Shown: in pieces, positions 25,798-38,854 of the stretch
How the letters are laid out: every line of letters starts with the position of its first letter
Numbering within the stretch: position 1 is the first letter of the stretch
NCBI GenBank assembly: GCA_025786725.1
Contig: JAHLTZ010000002.1
Coordinates: 186,001-250,000, forward strand
From: Syncephalis fuscata
Taxonomy: Eukaryota > Zoopagomycota > Zoopagomycetes > Zoopagales > Piptocephalidaceae
Direction of reading: 5' to 3'
DNA length: 64,000 bases
The notes under the pieces: generated by a model
Databases searched by the model: none
What the model saw: the letters and a program-made list of their open reading frames with translations, nothing else
What the model was told of the DNA's origin: nothing
Position numbers and translations under genes: made by a program

Positions 25798-27480
25798 TGA
25801 TGTACCCAACCACTCGATAATCGTTATTCTATGGTTTATATGCACAATAACGTATATATTACACGATTATGCGATATTGAATAGATAACTAGCGTAGTGG
25901 TAGTGACTGTTTTACATAAATAAAGTGAATGAGTATACGTATATAGATGTGAAGCATAAACACAGATAAAAAAACAGTCCTTTAGAAAAAAGCCGTTTAA
26001 ATAGCTTTAAAAATTAGGCAAAAGGGGAAATCCAGATTTAATGTAGGAATGGCTAAAGATAAGAACGAAGAGAAAAAGATGTAGAAAGATTGTCGGCGGA
26101 AAAGATATGGCTACGATAGACGTAGTCGATGGCAAATTTATGTGTTTGGTTTTTAATTATGCTTTGCTAGTGGACCACATTACTCGTCAAGTTTTTGGCC
26201 ATGGCTGAAAACAAACTTGAAAAGACTTGTAGCACGAGGTCTTGTTAGTTTTGGTCAGCAAGCATGCTACAGGGTGGGAAAACAACGCACGAACTGGACA
26301 TCATGTGTACACATCCTTGGCGATAAACTTGCCAGCCACTAATGCCTTGTGCCATTGCCGTTGTCGTGACCATCGTCATTATTGGTAGAAAGGTTACCAA
26401 ATTGGCATTGCTTCTCTATTACATTCCAAGTATCTCTTGCACTCTTATTGGTCTAGATAATACATGAATCCCAAGCTATAAAAATGATGTTTTGTTAATG
26501 CAGCAATTACTTTCGCTCCGCAACTACTATTGCACGCTTGCATGCACTTTGGATTCGGACCGAAATACTGTACTTTCAAATTCTTCTTCAATTACAAGTG
26601 GTCAAAGTGCATTTTGGCACTTTCCAATACCTTAGAACAACTGTGCTACGCAATATACCACTAACAGCTAATAAAGTGCTGATGTAGGACAAACTATTTC
26701 TACATTTCGTCTACGCACTTGATCACCATTTTCAAGTTAGTTTTACTAATTTTTTTTAGCAATGTATTATACTATATGTTAAATAGCAAAGACAGATTTA
26801 TTGCATACTATACGAGAATCATGCTTAATTGACTTCACACTCCTTGTAAACGCGAATAGAATTAGAGTATAATTCCATCATGATGAGGCGTAGTTCACAT
26901 GCTTCATGTTGTTAGCAGACACAATGACGCCGCATTGACGGTTTCGGGCCGTAGCTAGCAGCGCTGTGTGATTTAGATGCATAAAATATGTTTGAATTTA
27001 TCTGTTAGATGCGGGTATATTGTAGAGAGCGCCTTTGTCAGATGATTACGCATGTTTAATGGTGTTGTGTCGCGTTTAGTTCCAAAAGACCACGCGCCCA
27101 TAAGAGTTTTAAAGCGTCTGTGGGGTCAGATGGCACTTTTAATAGCACTGGTTTTACATTGTGAGTAATTTAAAATCGCTACTTGTTAATGCGCAGTGAC
27201 CCATACTATGTCAGCATAGAATATGCTACACTCATGTTATTATGCACACGCTCAACAGGCTTATAGCAATTATTCATCATTTTTAGGAAAAATTTTATCA
27301 ATGATTTAGCAATGTATTAAATATATAGGCCGCACTAATGTAACCAATAAGTCATATTATACATCATCATACCACTACTCCTTATACACATGTACTTACT
27401 ATCGCATGATCACTATGTTGATCTCCTTACTAAATTTAACACGTTATTTAGCTACTTTAATTGTAGAATATAATGACCAG
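25798..27480. other. Intergenic region without recognisable genes
   Basis: About 1.7 kb upstream of methyltransferase 2. Some stretches (26160-26480, 26900-27150) are less AT-rich than typical spacer but are interrupted in all frames. They may be decayed sequence. Nothing specific can be named. Confidence 0.4.
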
Positions 27481-28830
27481 CAAATAAACCATCGACCCAA
27501 TGTCACTTTACTTACTTTTTCTTTTTGACCAGTTTTCCATCAGCTTTGTCTTAATGCTATGGCATTTAAGCAAGCATACTTATGCACCATGTCTATCATA
27601 ACATTTAAACCAAATAATGCTTTATTCCTAAGTGCCGTAAACTAAAGATACTAGATGCCTTGATCAAACTTATTTATTTTGTTTTAACGAGTCATTAAAT
27701 CGCTGAGTGATTGCAATACACATTAGCGAACATCGACATTTAAATTTATCATACTTTTTTCCTCACGTACTAGCTTTATAGAAAATACAACCTTTTATTC
27801 CACGACTAAATCTTAATAAAGCCATACTTACGATAAAATCCATTCTTGCTGTTACTACCACTGCACTTATGCTAGTATCGGCTACTCAAGCCGCATCTGG
27901 TGGTAACATATCAAATTTACCTGAATTTAATCCTAAGCCTAAGCCAGGTCCTATTAGTAGGCGTCTCTTCCAAGTTATTCGTACTATTTGTTAACTCTAT
28001 TATTCATATAAAATTTATGGGATTTAAAGGCAACAATCCAAAGAGCCCATTTACCATACATGGTATCCATTTTACGAAAAACCCATACAAAGTTAAAGGT
28101 GTTACTATATCAAAGGAACGCAGCATAGCCAGCCTATTACACTTGCATGTGGAATAGATTCAAATACAAAAGATGGTGCTTTTAAAGTATACAAGGCAAG
28201 TTTTATATAACAATAGATATGCATTAATTAACAAGCATTACCATCAATAGAATTTAATTGTACATTCTCCATTATTTAACAGTGACAAGTTTTGGTTCCT
28301 GTACCTAAAAAAAACTTTATATTCCCCGGAAATAGGCGTTATATCATACCAGGCCAATGTGAACAGACATATAAACAATTTGCCGATAATCCTCTCAGGT
28401 ATGGCAACTTTAATAGTATTGCTTTCATATAATATTTATAATGCTAATTTTTTGCCTTTGATAAAGCCGTTTAACAAAATGGGTATTTAAGAATGGACAA
28501 GAAGAAATGATGCGTCTTCATATAAATGATACTACTTTAGATAAAAATTTTCAGCTTGTTCCTGATAAAGTAAAACTGAAATACTCTGCAAAACTAAAGA
28601 CGATGGATATACAGAAAAGATGAAAACTTTATACAGTTTGGTTTGAGCTTATGATAACATTTATAATCTAAAGCCAGATGAATGTTTGGAGAAGGCAGAC
28701 AAGTTCATAATAGACTTGTTGGAAAGAATGATATTAATTGTACTCCGGGTTGGCTTTATCAGCAATAGTTTATTAAATAATTCATGACATGTTAGGACTC
28801 AATTACTATAACTGTGTACTATACTTTATC
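27480..28830 (+). repeat. Direct duplication, unit 1 (secreted-protein gene and promoter)
   Basis: The block matches 56930-58830 in the same orientation, including promoter (AGCTTTGTCTTAATGCTATG vs AGCTTTGTTTTAATGTTATA), exons and 3' flank (ATTTATTTGTTTAT). Unit 2 carries about 400 additional bases in the promoter. Confidence 0.65.
27833..28770 (+). pseudogene. Decayed small secreted-protein gene, copy 1
   Basis: Aligned with copy 2 (57559 onward), the same signal-peptide exon is present (KSILAVTTTALMLVSATQAA), but the start codon reads ATA (27833-27835) instead of ATG. A second exon continues KSPFTIHGIHFTKNPYKV, then a third reads VPVPKKNFIFPGNRRYIIPG and CEQTYKQFADNPL. Later sequence is open in pieces (WVFKNGQEEMMRLHINDTTL, KPDECLEKADKFI) but in different frames. 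The family is not recognised. Start loss and frame breaks suggest a pseudogene; a downstream Met could still start a truncated signal peptide. Confidence 0.65.
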
Positions 28831-30036
28831 CACCATTTATTTGTTTATAGTTGTATTATAGATATAATTGTAAGTTAGATTGCCATGGTTTTATTAAATA
28901 CAAATTAAAACAGCTATAAATTGTATTGAATTTAAGGATAAAAAAGTTATTTATTCATAAAATTAGTATTGCTCTTGAAGCTAATAATACTTTTGCGTTT
29001 CTTTCCAAAGGTTGGTTTTTTCTTTTAATAAAATTTGTATCAAATCTTTATCGACTTTAATGGCAATACATATGGTATAATTACTATTGCATTTGCAAGA
29101 GTGTAATATGAGGTCCGTGAAACCTGTCCCATAAGCGATGATCGAAATAGGAAATTCTACCAATCTGTCATACTGGCACCGTCTTTACGTGCGCCATTAA
29201 AAAGGGGCTGTAGCGGAGGAGGTAGGATTCGTCTTACCTTGGTGCTGTCAGCAATGGCAGCATCTTCTCCATAATGCTATGGTAGCGCCGCTGTGGCAAT
29301 GCCATCGAAACGTCATCAAGAGTTTTGGCAGCTATAATTTTTCGGTCCAACGACCTAAAGGGTGGTCCCTTGGCTTCGCTCAAGCTGGGACTGCCTTCTT
29401 ATTAATATAAACAAAAATGTGTTTTTAAATAGTTAGATTGTTGATAGTAATAATAATAATAAATCAGTGGGCTTTTTGTTTGACTTATTTATTAACTGTA
29501 TACAATGTTTCTATTCTAATTATCTCAAAGCTGGAGCTGCTTAATTGGCTGCATTAACAAAATAAACGGTATCTTTTTACCGATATACATTTATATAATT
29601 GTAATATATTATCACTATTTACCAAACAGTTATATTTAAACTCTGCAAATAGCATTCTTATTTCTTTGTAGCCATGCTTAATCAATCTAATTTAGTATAA
29701 TTAGATTGCCCAATCATTACTTTGGTTATTTTGACAGTATTGCACTTTCATTGATAAACTATAGACTACGGATGGTCGACATCGTATATTTCAAAAAATA
29801 TTTCTCAGTCTCAATACTACTACAACGTACAAGCGGCGCATCATTTGTACGATAAACATCGAAAAAAGTAATGGTAAAACGGGGAATTAGGCGACATGAG
29901 GCTGTGCATTAAACAAATCCATAGGCATTTGTATCATAAACTGGTTATAGCTGCCCCTAATAGTCATGGTGCAAAGTGGCAGCAACAGTAGCAACAACAA
30001 TATGCCATGCCCACATTTATACGCACTGGACATAAA
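28831..30036. other. Mostly non-coding region with a coding-like island
   Basis: AT-rich apart from 29168-29400, which is described separately. 29818-30030 is the 3' flank of VTC1. Confidence 0.4.
29168..29400 (-). other. Coding-like island, unidentified (possible gene remnant)
   Basis: On the minus strand an open segment reads EGSPSLSEAKGPPFRSLDRK, then IIAAKTLDDVSMALPQRRYH and SIMEKMLPLLTAP. It ends at a good donor (AG|GTAAGACG), with a possible short terminal exon (SPFLMAHVKTVPV, stop at 29168). Base composition is less AT-rich than the surroundings. No upstream exon with a start was found. It may be a fragment of a lost gene or the end of an unrecognised one. Confidence 0.35.
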
Positions 30037-30565
30037 CTAAGCATGAAGCCATAACGCTAGTGCAAACAAAAATGCGCTTATCATGGTAATGGCCACAACA
30101 ACCGGGCCATATTGATCACCTGTCATTGAATAGCAATAATTAATAAACATTAAATCAATTCAGAGTAGCATCGTAATACTTACTGTAATCAGGCACATCT
30201 CGGTTGGCAATACGGTCCATACGCCAGTGATAGTAGCGCAAAGAGTAGAGCATCATACCGCTAGCTGCAGCCGTAAATAGCACAGCCAGCCAAGCTGCAC
30301 CAGGAAGTGAGGAGTTAAGAAAGCCAACGGCTACCGTCGTCAATACAACGCCCAGATTCAGCCAGTGGAATAGCGTTCGCTCGTTTGCCAGGTGGACCTT
30401 GGGCTCAACGCGTGCTGGCCGCGAAATGATACGTTCATAAGCTACTGGCGCTCCTTTTAACGTGCCATAGCCTGTACGTTGATGTAGACTATTTCCCGTT
30501 CTATCCGAGCCGATAAAACTATCGCTTTCGGCCAATGACAAACGACCACGGTTCGAAGTGGACAT
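30037..30565 (-). CDS. VTC1: VTC1-like small subunit of the vacuolar transporter chaperone complex
   Basis: After a Ser/Arg/Gly-rich N-terminus comes the DUF202/VTC1 domain: RVEPKVHLANERTLFHWLNL, three hydrophobic segments (VVLTTVAVGFLNSSLPGAAW, LAVLFTAAASGMMLYSLRYY, and VVVAITMISAFLFALALWL after the intron), and the loop RMDRIANRDVPDYS. VTC1 anchors the polyphosphate polymerase complex in vacuolar or ER membranes. Two exons (intron from about 30115 to 30181); stop in WLHA. The gene is a little longer at the N-terminus than yeast VTC1. It lies directly downstream of and in tandem with a second VTC-complex gene. Confidence 0.92.
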
Positions 30566-31160
30566 TACTAGCCGTTTCAGATGAATATATAATAATTTAA
30601 CACTGTAAACTACTTACTAAGTGTTTAAAAAGCAACCAAGAAATGAATAAATGAGTGAGTAAACGACAGCAAAAAGAAAGGCTAGTTATTGCAAAACGTT
30701 TAGAGAAAGAATAAGAGGAGAGAGCGGCAAGGCGCTCAAGTTGGCAGTCAAGGAGAAATTATGCACTTGTATTGTTTTACAAGTATATGTATGTGCCCAA
30801 GTGGCAAGAAGGCCTGAATGGTTATAGAGTGAGAGAGTGAGAGAGTAGAAGAGTGCGAAAGAGAGAAAGAAAAAGAACCGTGTAAGTCAATATTAATACT
30901 AATGCCAATAGTAATAATAATGATGTAATATTGTGTCGAATATTCAAGGCACAGAGAGGAAAGACAAGTGTTTTTACACGATATTGGTTTAGTTAGTTTA
31001 TAATAAAATGAATGGAAAAATGAAAATGTTTATTCTGACTGAAACAACACAGTGTCATCGGCTTTTGAAAAAAGCCAGTGGCCACCACTTCATATCGCGG
31101 TAATCATAGATAAAAAGAGTAAGTGGTAACGACGACTGATGGATAGATAAGGTGGTATAA
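30566..31160. other. Spacer between the two VTC genes
   Basis: Holds the promoter of VTC1 and the 3' flank of the larger VTC gene. A GAGAGTGAGAGAG run lies at about 30829-30866. Nothing else is recognised. Confidence 0.5.
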
Positions 31161-33757
31161 TTATGCGAATGGTGGTATTGATGGTGCTGGTGCCGGTGGT
31201 GGCGGCAATGGTATAGGCCCAGTTGATGGTGTATCCTGCAAGCTTGAGAATTTTAGGTAGAAATTAATAAGAACAGCAGCTAAGATGACTCCGACAAGTA
31301 CGCTAGGGCCTGCACGGTCGTCGTATGGGCCTGGTTCACGAGCCCGAATACGGTTCGAACGCCAAATGTACAAGTAAAGCGCGTAAATGAGAATACCCAT
31401 CGAAATGACCGTAAAGATAACACCGGCAGTTCGGCCCACTTTGTCGCCAAAGTTTAATAGACCCAGTGCTAAACCGCCAAGGACAACGGCAAAGTGGACC
31501 CAGGAAAGGAACGTACGCTCGTTGGCAAAGAATACTTTAGGCTCAACACGTACCGGTACAGCAACGCGTTTATCTGTCGTCGCTTTAGGGGCAATTGAGA
31601 TGTGGCGGGCCGTTGAACGACGGCGGCTACTTGATGCAGTGCTACTGCCACCACCAAATACACGGCCTAATGCGGCAGAGAATCGACTGCCTATACCGCC
31701 ACGATAACGACGACGACGATGCGACGACGAGGTAGACGAGGCAATGCTACGCGTTGGCGAACGTGACCGTCCTTGATGTAATGCAGCAGCAGTACTGCTA
31801 CTACTATGACCCAATAAAGGTGCATGTTCACTATTTCCATCATCACGTCGATTATGTCTCTTGCTTCGGCTATTAGATGGTCTCTTTTCGCTACGACGCG
31901 ATTTCGACGATAGATAGTCGTGTCTTTGACGAGGCGATGTGCTTAATGCAGCAATAGCACATGCATCATCAGCTTCATGTCGTCCATCGTCGACCACTAC
32001 TTCAATCGTGTCGTCATCAATGCCGTGGCCGGAACGACGGTGGTCACGATCAGAGTAGCCAGGCGAAACATCGCGTGAATTAGCACGGGACACTTCATGT
32101 GAACGTGAAGCCATTGAGTGCGGACGTGATGAAGTAAGCAGCGAGTTACGTGGCATTGATTTGGGCCGCTTTCTAATATCTTTGTCCATTTGTGGCAGCC
32201 AGAATGGCAGTAATTGAACGTGTGGTTCAAGTAGAGTGGCACAGCCATGAATAAACTTGGAAAACTTGGGCACTTCTTCAACCAAATGGCTTTGAACAAG
32301 ATTGGTTACCCAGTTGGGTGGCTCAGTGCCCACTTCAGTCTGTAGTTTAACTTCAAGAATGGCATATGGGAAGCGGCATATCTCTGAATCAGGTAGATGA
32401 GAGAATGGATAGTTAGTGCCAACATCGGTACGTCGCCAGTTATCGCCAGCACGTGTCTTGCCATCCATGTTGTCTTCACGAATTAGACTAAGTTCAGTGT
32501 CGAGTGAAATACGCACGGTAGCGTCACCAGGAAGCTGGAAGGCTGTACGGTTGTAGAAAGTACGCATTGTTGGCTTTAAGTTCTTGTTGTGCAACGATCC
32601 TTGAATCTCTGCAGCCAGTACTTCTAAGGCGTCAATCTCTACTGGCTTACGAGTACCAGCGGCCCGCATCTTAGCAATGGTTTTATCAAGCGTATATTCG
32701 CCACGTAGGAAAGCGTTGACATGCTTTTCCTTAAGTGGAAATCGTTGTTTAACACTTGTTTCACCGGTCCAGTCTTCTCGGTGTGTTTTACGTTCAATAA
32801 ATATTTCATTATTGGTTACTGGTCCATACCAACGGAAACGAACGGCTTCGGCACCTTCCGTCTTTTCTAAACGACCTTGATACAAGTCAAGCTCCTCATT
32901 ATCAAAATAAATCGAGGAAATGGCTGGATCTGGTGCAGAGGACGGACCGCCTGCTTCATCGGCCATGGAGCCAGTGTTTTTCGATGCTTGGAAAAGCAGT
33001 ACAGGTAGATACTTGAGTACGTAAAACTTGAGTTCCAATACATTGTCTGGATGGACCCAGTATTTAGTAGTGCGGCGGACAAAGTCCTGGGCGCCAGATC
33101 CACCGGCAGCCGCTGAACGACCAACTGGGTCACGTCCACCGTTACGTACAACGTCGTAAAGACGTGATAATTGCAGAATAAGGTCGTCAAAGTTCTCTCG
33201 ATAGAAGGGACGGGCATTGAGGCGGACCATGAACATTGGCTTCAACACATAGCCGGTGTGCTTGTCGTGCTTCTTGATAATCTTAAGAAAGCCGCTGTAA
33301 TTCAAACGAGTGAATCGAGCCAATTCATTAACTTCTTCCAGCACTTGATTGACTTCTTCTTCAATCTGCTGATAGGACGCTGCCTTTTCTTCCTCGCTTA
33401 ACTCGCCAGTCTCTTCTTCGCCTTCCACTGGCTCTTGTGCCGTCTCTTGACGTAGTCGCTTAACACGCTCTTCAAGCGATTGTACTCGTCGATGGATTTC
33501 ACCGAGCTTAACAACTTGAAAGCCGTACACCTAAAGGACACATGATAATTAGCAGTCAATTCGTTATACGTAAAATAAACACTACTTACTTTTTCCAATT
33601 CACGCTCCAATAGCTCTACGTAATAGGCTTCATCGCTTTCTTGATAGCTACCACCCTGGGTACGATCTTTAAGCTGTCGCTTTAAGCCATCATAATCAAG
33701 GTAATAAAAGCGCCATTCTGGAAACAATCCTTCCTTTAGTTGAGAGCCAAATTTCAT
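31161..33757 (-). CDS. SPX-domain VTC protein (VTC2/3/4-type polyphosphate polymerase subunit)
   Basis: Order of domains: SPX ([40 protein letters not shown]), the VTC tunnel domain ([62 protein letters not shown]), a long Ser/Arg-rich linker (about 31690-32180), and a DUF202 membrane domain ([20 protein letters not shown]) with three TM segments and a Pro-rich tail. Catalytic-type basic residues ([18 protein letters not shown]) are present, as in Vtc4, while the linker and the size of about 845 residues resemble Vtc2/3. It makes or regulates polyphosphate made from ATP, sensing inositol pyrophosphates through SPX. One intron (about 33532-33590). Confidence 0.92.
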
Positions 33758-35183
33758 TGCTTGTATGTTATCTGTTAAGTAGAATCAATCCACGCAGTAT
33801 TAGTCAGTTTGATGGTCAAGAAGAGGAGAAACGGAAAAGATGCAATGTCTGGATATCGTGTAGCATCCTTTGCTTTTAACCAAACAAGGACGCCAGACAA
33901 GTTATGTCCATTGTTCCTTCATTGTTTCAAATAGTTCAAAAGCCGATACCTGCCCGGGCACAGATTACAGGTTACTTACCAGTTAGTAGACTATTGTCAA
34001 TAGTAACTAGTTATACACCCCCGTTCTTCTTGTTGAGATAGACCAATACGCGGTAGCGAAAAGAATAAAATAAGTACTTTGAAGTAAAGATAATATAGAA
34101 GATGTTATTTCAAATAGAAAAGAGTGTAGAATAACAGCGTTGCCAGTAAATAGAATAGTGTATCTATCTTAGCCAGGCACTGTATAGCAATAAATCGGAT
34201 AAGAAGGTGGGGCCAGACACAGACTAGTGAGTGGATATTGGCAAATCAACGAAGGCTGGTCACCAAGAGAACGAGGCGGGGTATTTGCTGGCTATGACAA
34301 GGATGGCACGCGTATACGCACACACATGCACACACTTGCAGGCTCGTGATATTAATAAAATAATAAATAGAACGGATATGAATTTCTTCGGTAACAACCG
34401 TAGATTATCACGTGTATGAGTATCCTTATTAGTATAATAATACGTGTTAATAATAGAAACAATTACTAAAGTATGATTAATATTATAGTAATTGTAGATT
34501 TGTTACGATCGAATGACAAGATCAAAGTGGATAGAGTCAATAAATGGCACCAATAGATGGATATTAAGAAGAGTAGACGAAGTATCGTTAATGTGATCAA
34601 TAAAGAAAAGACACAATGATAAGAACGCTGCTGTTAAATAGAAGCCAATGCACGGGAATAGCGGTAAAATATATAATATTGGTACAGCTATTTAGTATAA
34701 TCAACTTGCTACTATTATTTACTACCTGGCCGTGGGTACACAATATCTGTGAAACACCGGTTTGACTTGTCCAATAATTCATGCACCGTATGCACAGCAA
34801 TTTGCAAAGAAAAGGGCTATTTTCTCGGTTACTTTGCTTGGGAATTTTCTATTAAAACAAATGTGAAATGGGCTTGAAAAAAGATGAAAGATAAAAAAGG
34901 CCTTTAAGCTCCGCCTATAATACACGCCTATACCACATGTAGAAACTGAGAGGGAAATACGCAGATCAATCAACTTGTATGTTGTTTTGAGAGTGTATTA
35001 CAATAAATCTTTAATGATATGTACACGTGTGTTTCATACTAATATATTTATTGCCTTGAGACTGGTACATTTAAATGATCATAGAGCAGTTTTACAAATG
35101 ACATCAATTACTGTCATTTCATCATTAAGCACAAAAGCATAATGTTTCAGTTCAAGCAAGTTTTAATCAAATCAGAATGTGAA
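33758..35183. other. Intergenic region, VTC promoter and cytochrome b5 3' flank
   Basis: About 1.4 kb, AT-rich, with only short unconvincing frames. No gene, RNA or repeat is recognised. Confidence 0.5.
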
Positions 35184-35871
35184 TTACGAAAGCAACTTGA
35201 AGGCAATATAGCCACCGACAATCAAAACGGGTACAATAATACGTAGTGCACTAAATAGATGAATTAATACAAATTTGATATACATAATATAGCATTATTA
35301 TTAATAGTAATAAATTATAAATATCATAATACAGTATATTTAGTTTTAATATTCTATAACTTACCTTCCTTCCTCAACAGGTGTACGTTTAGCCGATGGC
35401 AATACATTCTTTTTAGCAACAGGTACCGACTATTAATAATACAAATAACATTATTAGTACACGTATTAGTCAGCTATTAAAGCTGCTATTTGCAAAACTT
35501 ACACTTTGGTCTAGTTCGCCTACAAAGTATTTTTCGAGCATTTCACGTGCCTCCTCGCTATGACCGACATCCTCGAATGCCTCGGTACAGTCTAGGCCGG
35601 CTTGTTCAAGCAACACTTCCTCACCGCCTGGATGCTAAGTTGCAAAGAACAAGCATAGACTAATAAGTATACAGGACAGAGACAGCTACGACAGACCTGT
35701 GCTATTTTATAGACACGTCTACCATGGTATTGACGCTGCACTCGTCCATACTAGCGCAAAACTTACCTCTTCAACAAAATTTGAAATGTCATAGACTTTG
35801 CCGTGAAGTGCGACCCATAGGTTCTTCTTGTTGTTATGTTTGCTAATTTCCTGAAGCGTAATAGTTGCCAT
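35184..35871 (-). CDS. Cytochrome b5, tail-anchored
   Basis: The start [20 protein letters not shown] leads into the b5 fold. Haem ligands lie in [17 protein letters not shown] and [21 protein letters not shown] hinge follows ([20 protein letters not shown]), then a C-terminal anchor ([20 protein letters not shown]) ending at the stop. It would sit on the ER and deliver electrons to desaturases, sterol enzymes and P450s. Four exons. Two P450 genes occur in the window, but physical linkage is not close enough to argue for a pair. Confidence 0.95.
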
Positions 35872-36478
35872 GATCTTAATAGGTAGTTTGATTTAATACA
35901 ATAGCCGCAAAGAGGGTCACGATAATCAGGTTCTTATAGGTACGAAAAAAACAAAGAAGAAGCCAAAGAGATCCTATTCGGAACGATAAAGAGGCAAATA
36001 CCGAGAATAAGAATGAAATAAGAGAGCGGAAGGCAGAAAGCGAAGAACAAGAAAAGGCCACGGATGTAGGGATTAGACACACATGAGCACGTACGCACAT
36101 CGGAGAAAGGAACAATTCAACCGATTGATGTCGTTTGAATAGCTCATTGGTGGATTCACTCCAAATGGCACTGTATGATTGGGCGAACCAACCTGATGAT
36201 GTGCAAACAAATACCTAATGGATCATTCTAGATTATTATTGTTGGTCCATACTATTCTATTTACATCAGAACCATTAAAACAATGGTAATAAAAATAGCC
36301 ACTTTGTTGTTATTATAACAGAATACAATGCTATTAAGGCTAAAAGGCCTTGAACAATCCATTTAGGTACATACATACATATTGATAAATAGAACAACAA
36401 TAAAACATTATACTTTAGTGCAAGTACATTCTAGTCAGAAAAAGTCCAGTGATAAACTAAGATTTTTTAATTCAATGT
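35872..36478. other. Intergenic region, cytochrome b5 promoter / CCT5 3' flank
   Basis: AT-rich with a purine-rich run (about 35941-36060) near the cytochrome b5 start (the pyrimidine tract on its coding strand). Nothing else is seen. Confidence 0.5.
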
Positions 36479-38638
36479 CTAAGCATCAGGGTGCGTAATA
36501 ATGACATCGTCAATCTTGAGGATCATTTTAACAAGCTGTGTAGCCAACAAGAATTGCTGTCGCTTAGAAATAAGCGGATCAAATACATGCTGTGCTCGCA
36601 TATCTATACACAAATAAATTCATTGATTTTTGTTAGCTAATGATTGATCTGTTGGCGTATTATTATCATCAACTTACCATTGGATCCCTTCATTAGACAG
36701 TCAATACCGAGACGGCTATTGCCATCGACAGCCTGTTGTGATTTAACATCGGCTAATGTTTCAATCGGAGATAGACCGCTATTTTCCGCCAATGCCAATG
36801 GCGTGGCATCAAGAGCGGTTGCAAATGCACGCATGGCATATTGCTCAATTGATGACACCTAAATAATTTGTAAGTCTACTATCTCTGTTCATGTTTATTA
36901 CAGCTATTTACCTTATCGGCGGCTTGTTCAACAGCCAGTGAGCAGCTAATTTCAGCAGCACCGCCACCATATACTACACGATTGTCACGGACCAAATTGC
37001 GTACAACACAGATGGCATCATGAAGGGATCGCTTAGCCTCGTCGATAATCTATCATGTCAATAACATAATTAGTTATAGTATCATTAGGTTAGCAAACTT
37101 GATGATTAATTACCATTTTGTTGCCACCACGGACAAACACCGTAACGGCACGGGAATTGGCACACTCTTCAATAACAATCATGCGGTCCTTTGTAGTTCC
37201 AAATGAGACTTCACGTACAATGCCGGCCTTACCCAGTTTATCAGCCGTCAAATCCTCAAAACGAGGCACAATACGGCCATTAGTGGCGATGGCAATCAAC
37301 TAAAATATATCTACTAAGTAATAGCTCATATATTAAATTACTATGGCAAAATACCTCAATTTCTTGGCCGCCTACCCAACGCACTGCTGGCAGTTGATTT
37401 TGCATCAACAAGTGGTTGGCCTCGTCGTCAAAGCCCCATTGGCAAATTACAAGATTGGCGCCAGTGTCCTTCACTTGCTTGATCATTTCTTCAAACTTTT
37501 GACGTTCATACTCTTGTAGCTTTTGATACTCTTCGACGTTGTTAATATTTAGCTGATGCTTGGTCTTTGGCTTAGGTGGTTCAAATGGACAGGTAAGAAT
37601 GGCCATACGTGCATCTTTGACTTGTCGAGGCATTTGTGGCTGAGAAAAGTCCTTGTCAATAACTACACCTTGAATAAGCTGGGTGTCGGCTAGTGAGCCG
37701 CCAACTTTGCCGTCAACCTTAATCAAGTCAAATTGGACATCCTTGCGCTCAAGATCTGCTACTGACAACACTGCATCTACAGCAATTTGCGCAAATTGTT
37801 CATGGCATTTGGATACACTGATTGAATTGTTAGCCATTTTCATTACTCATATATTACACTTACATCTTGCTGCCTAGACTGGTCATGGCGCATTTAAACA
37901 AGTTTTCCGTATTATCCTTGCTGAATGGTACAATGTCTGAAATGGTATCAAGATGCGCAACTGCAATCTGACACGCATGTTCAAATCCATCAGCAATACG
38001 AATAGGATGAATGCCACGATCTAACAGTTGCTCTGCCTGCTCAAGCAATGCACCTGCCAGCACTATATGCAACATGTACAATGAGCCTATATGCTCATAA
38101 AATAATCGTATTATCTACTTACCAACTACACCAGTAGTACCATCGCCAATCTCGTCATCTTGCGATTTGGATAGCTGCACCAATAGCTTGGCCACCTGGT
38201 GTTCAACTTCCATATCATTCAAAATGGTAGCGCCATCGTTGGTCACCGTGATGTCACCATCGGGGGAGATCAATATCTTATCCAAGCCTAAATACGTTTA
38301 TTTAGTACTATTACTACATACTATCTAATCGCCAATTGCAGTAGAATCTATAACATACCACGTGGACCCAAAGATGATTTAATAATGTTGGCTACAGTCT
38401 TGGCCGCTAGAATATGTGCCTACATAGATGAAGTGATCGCAAATATAACGTTAGTCAGAGCACAGATGGTGTATAGTGGCAAATACACCATATGGCAATC
38501 ATCTTGATTGCCTTCTATTTTGTAAAAAACGCAGCCTACCTTTTGCGCATCTAAGCCTGTAACTCGCGATTTCCTATCTTGTTCACGAACAATGATGAAT
38601 GGACGACCGTACTCGTCAGTTGCATAGACAGCATCCAT
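36479..38638 (-). CDS. CCT5: T-complex chaperonin subunit epsilon (CCT5)
   Basis: Group II chaperonin features are clear: [62 protein letters not shown] (ATP site) and [18 protein letters not shown]. They continue with [16 protein letters not shown]-type apical sequence, [16 protein letters not shown] and the tail [15 protein letters not shown]. The epsilon subunit is indicated by the DEYGRPF start and [12 protein letters not shown] region. It forms part of the cytosolic TRiC ring that folds actin and tubulin. About ten exons, no frame break. Start at [11 protein letters not shown] (38638); an in-frame Met three codons upstream is also possible. Confidence 0.95.
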
Positions 38639-38854
38639 GATGTACAAACTAATAAGAGATCAGCGATGAGTAGGCGACAATATAAAGAGATCAACAGGAT
38701 TAGGACGTGAAAATTGATGATGGTGATGACGAAGGTGCTGTTAGTAATAATCTCACAGTTGTTAAAACGAAATTAAAAACTAATAAAACAAATCCATTTT
38801 ATACACATAGAAAAAGAGGCAATACAAAACTTTAATATCATAAAAAGCAGACAA

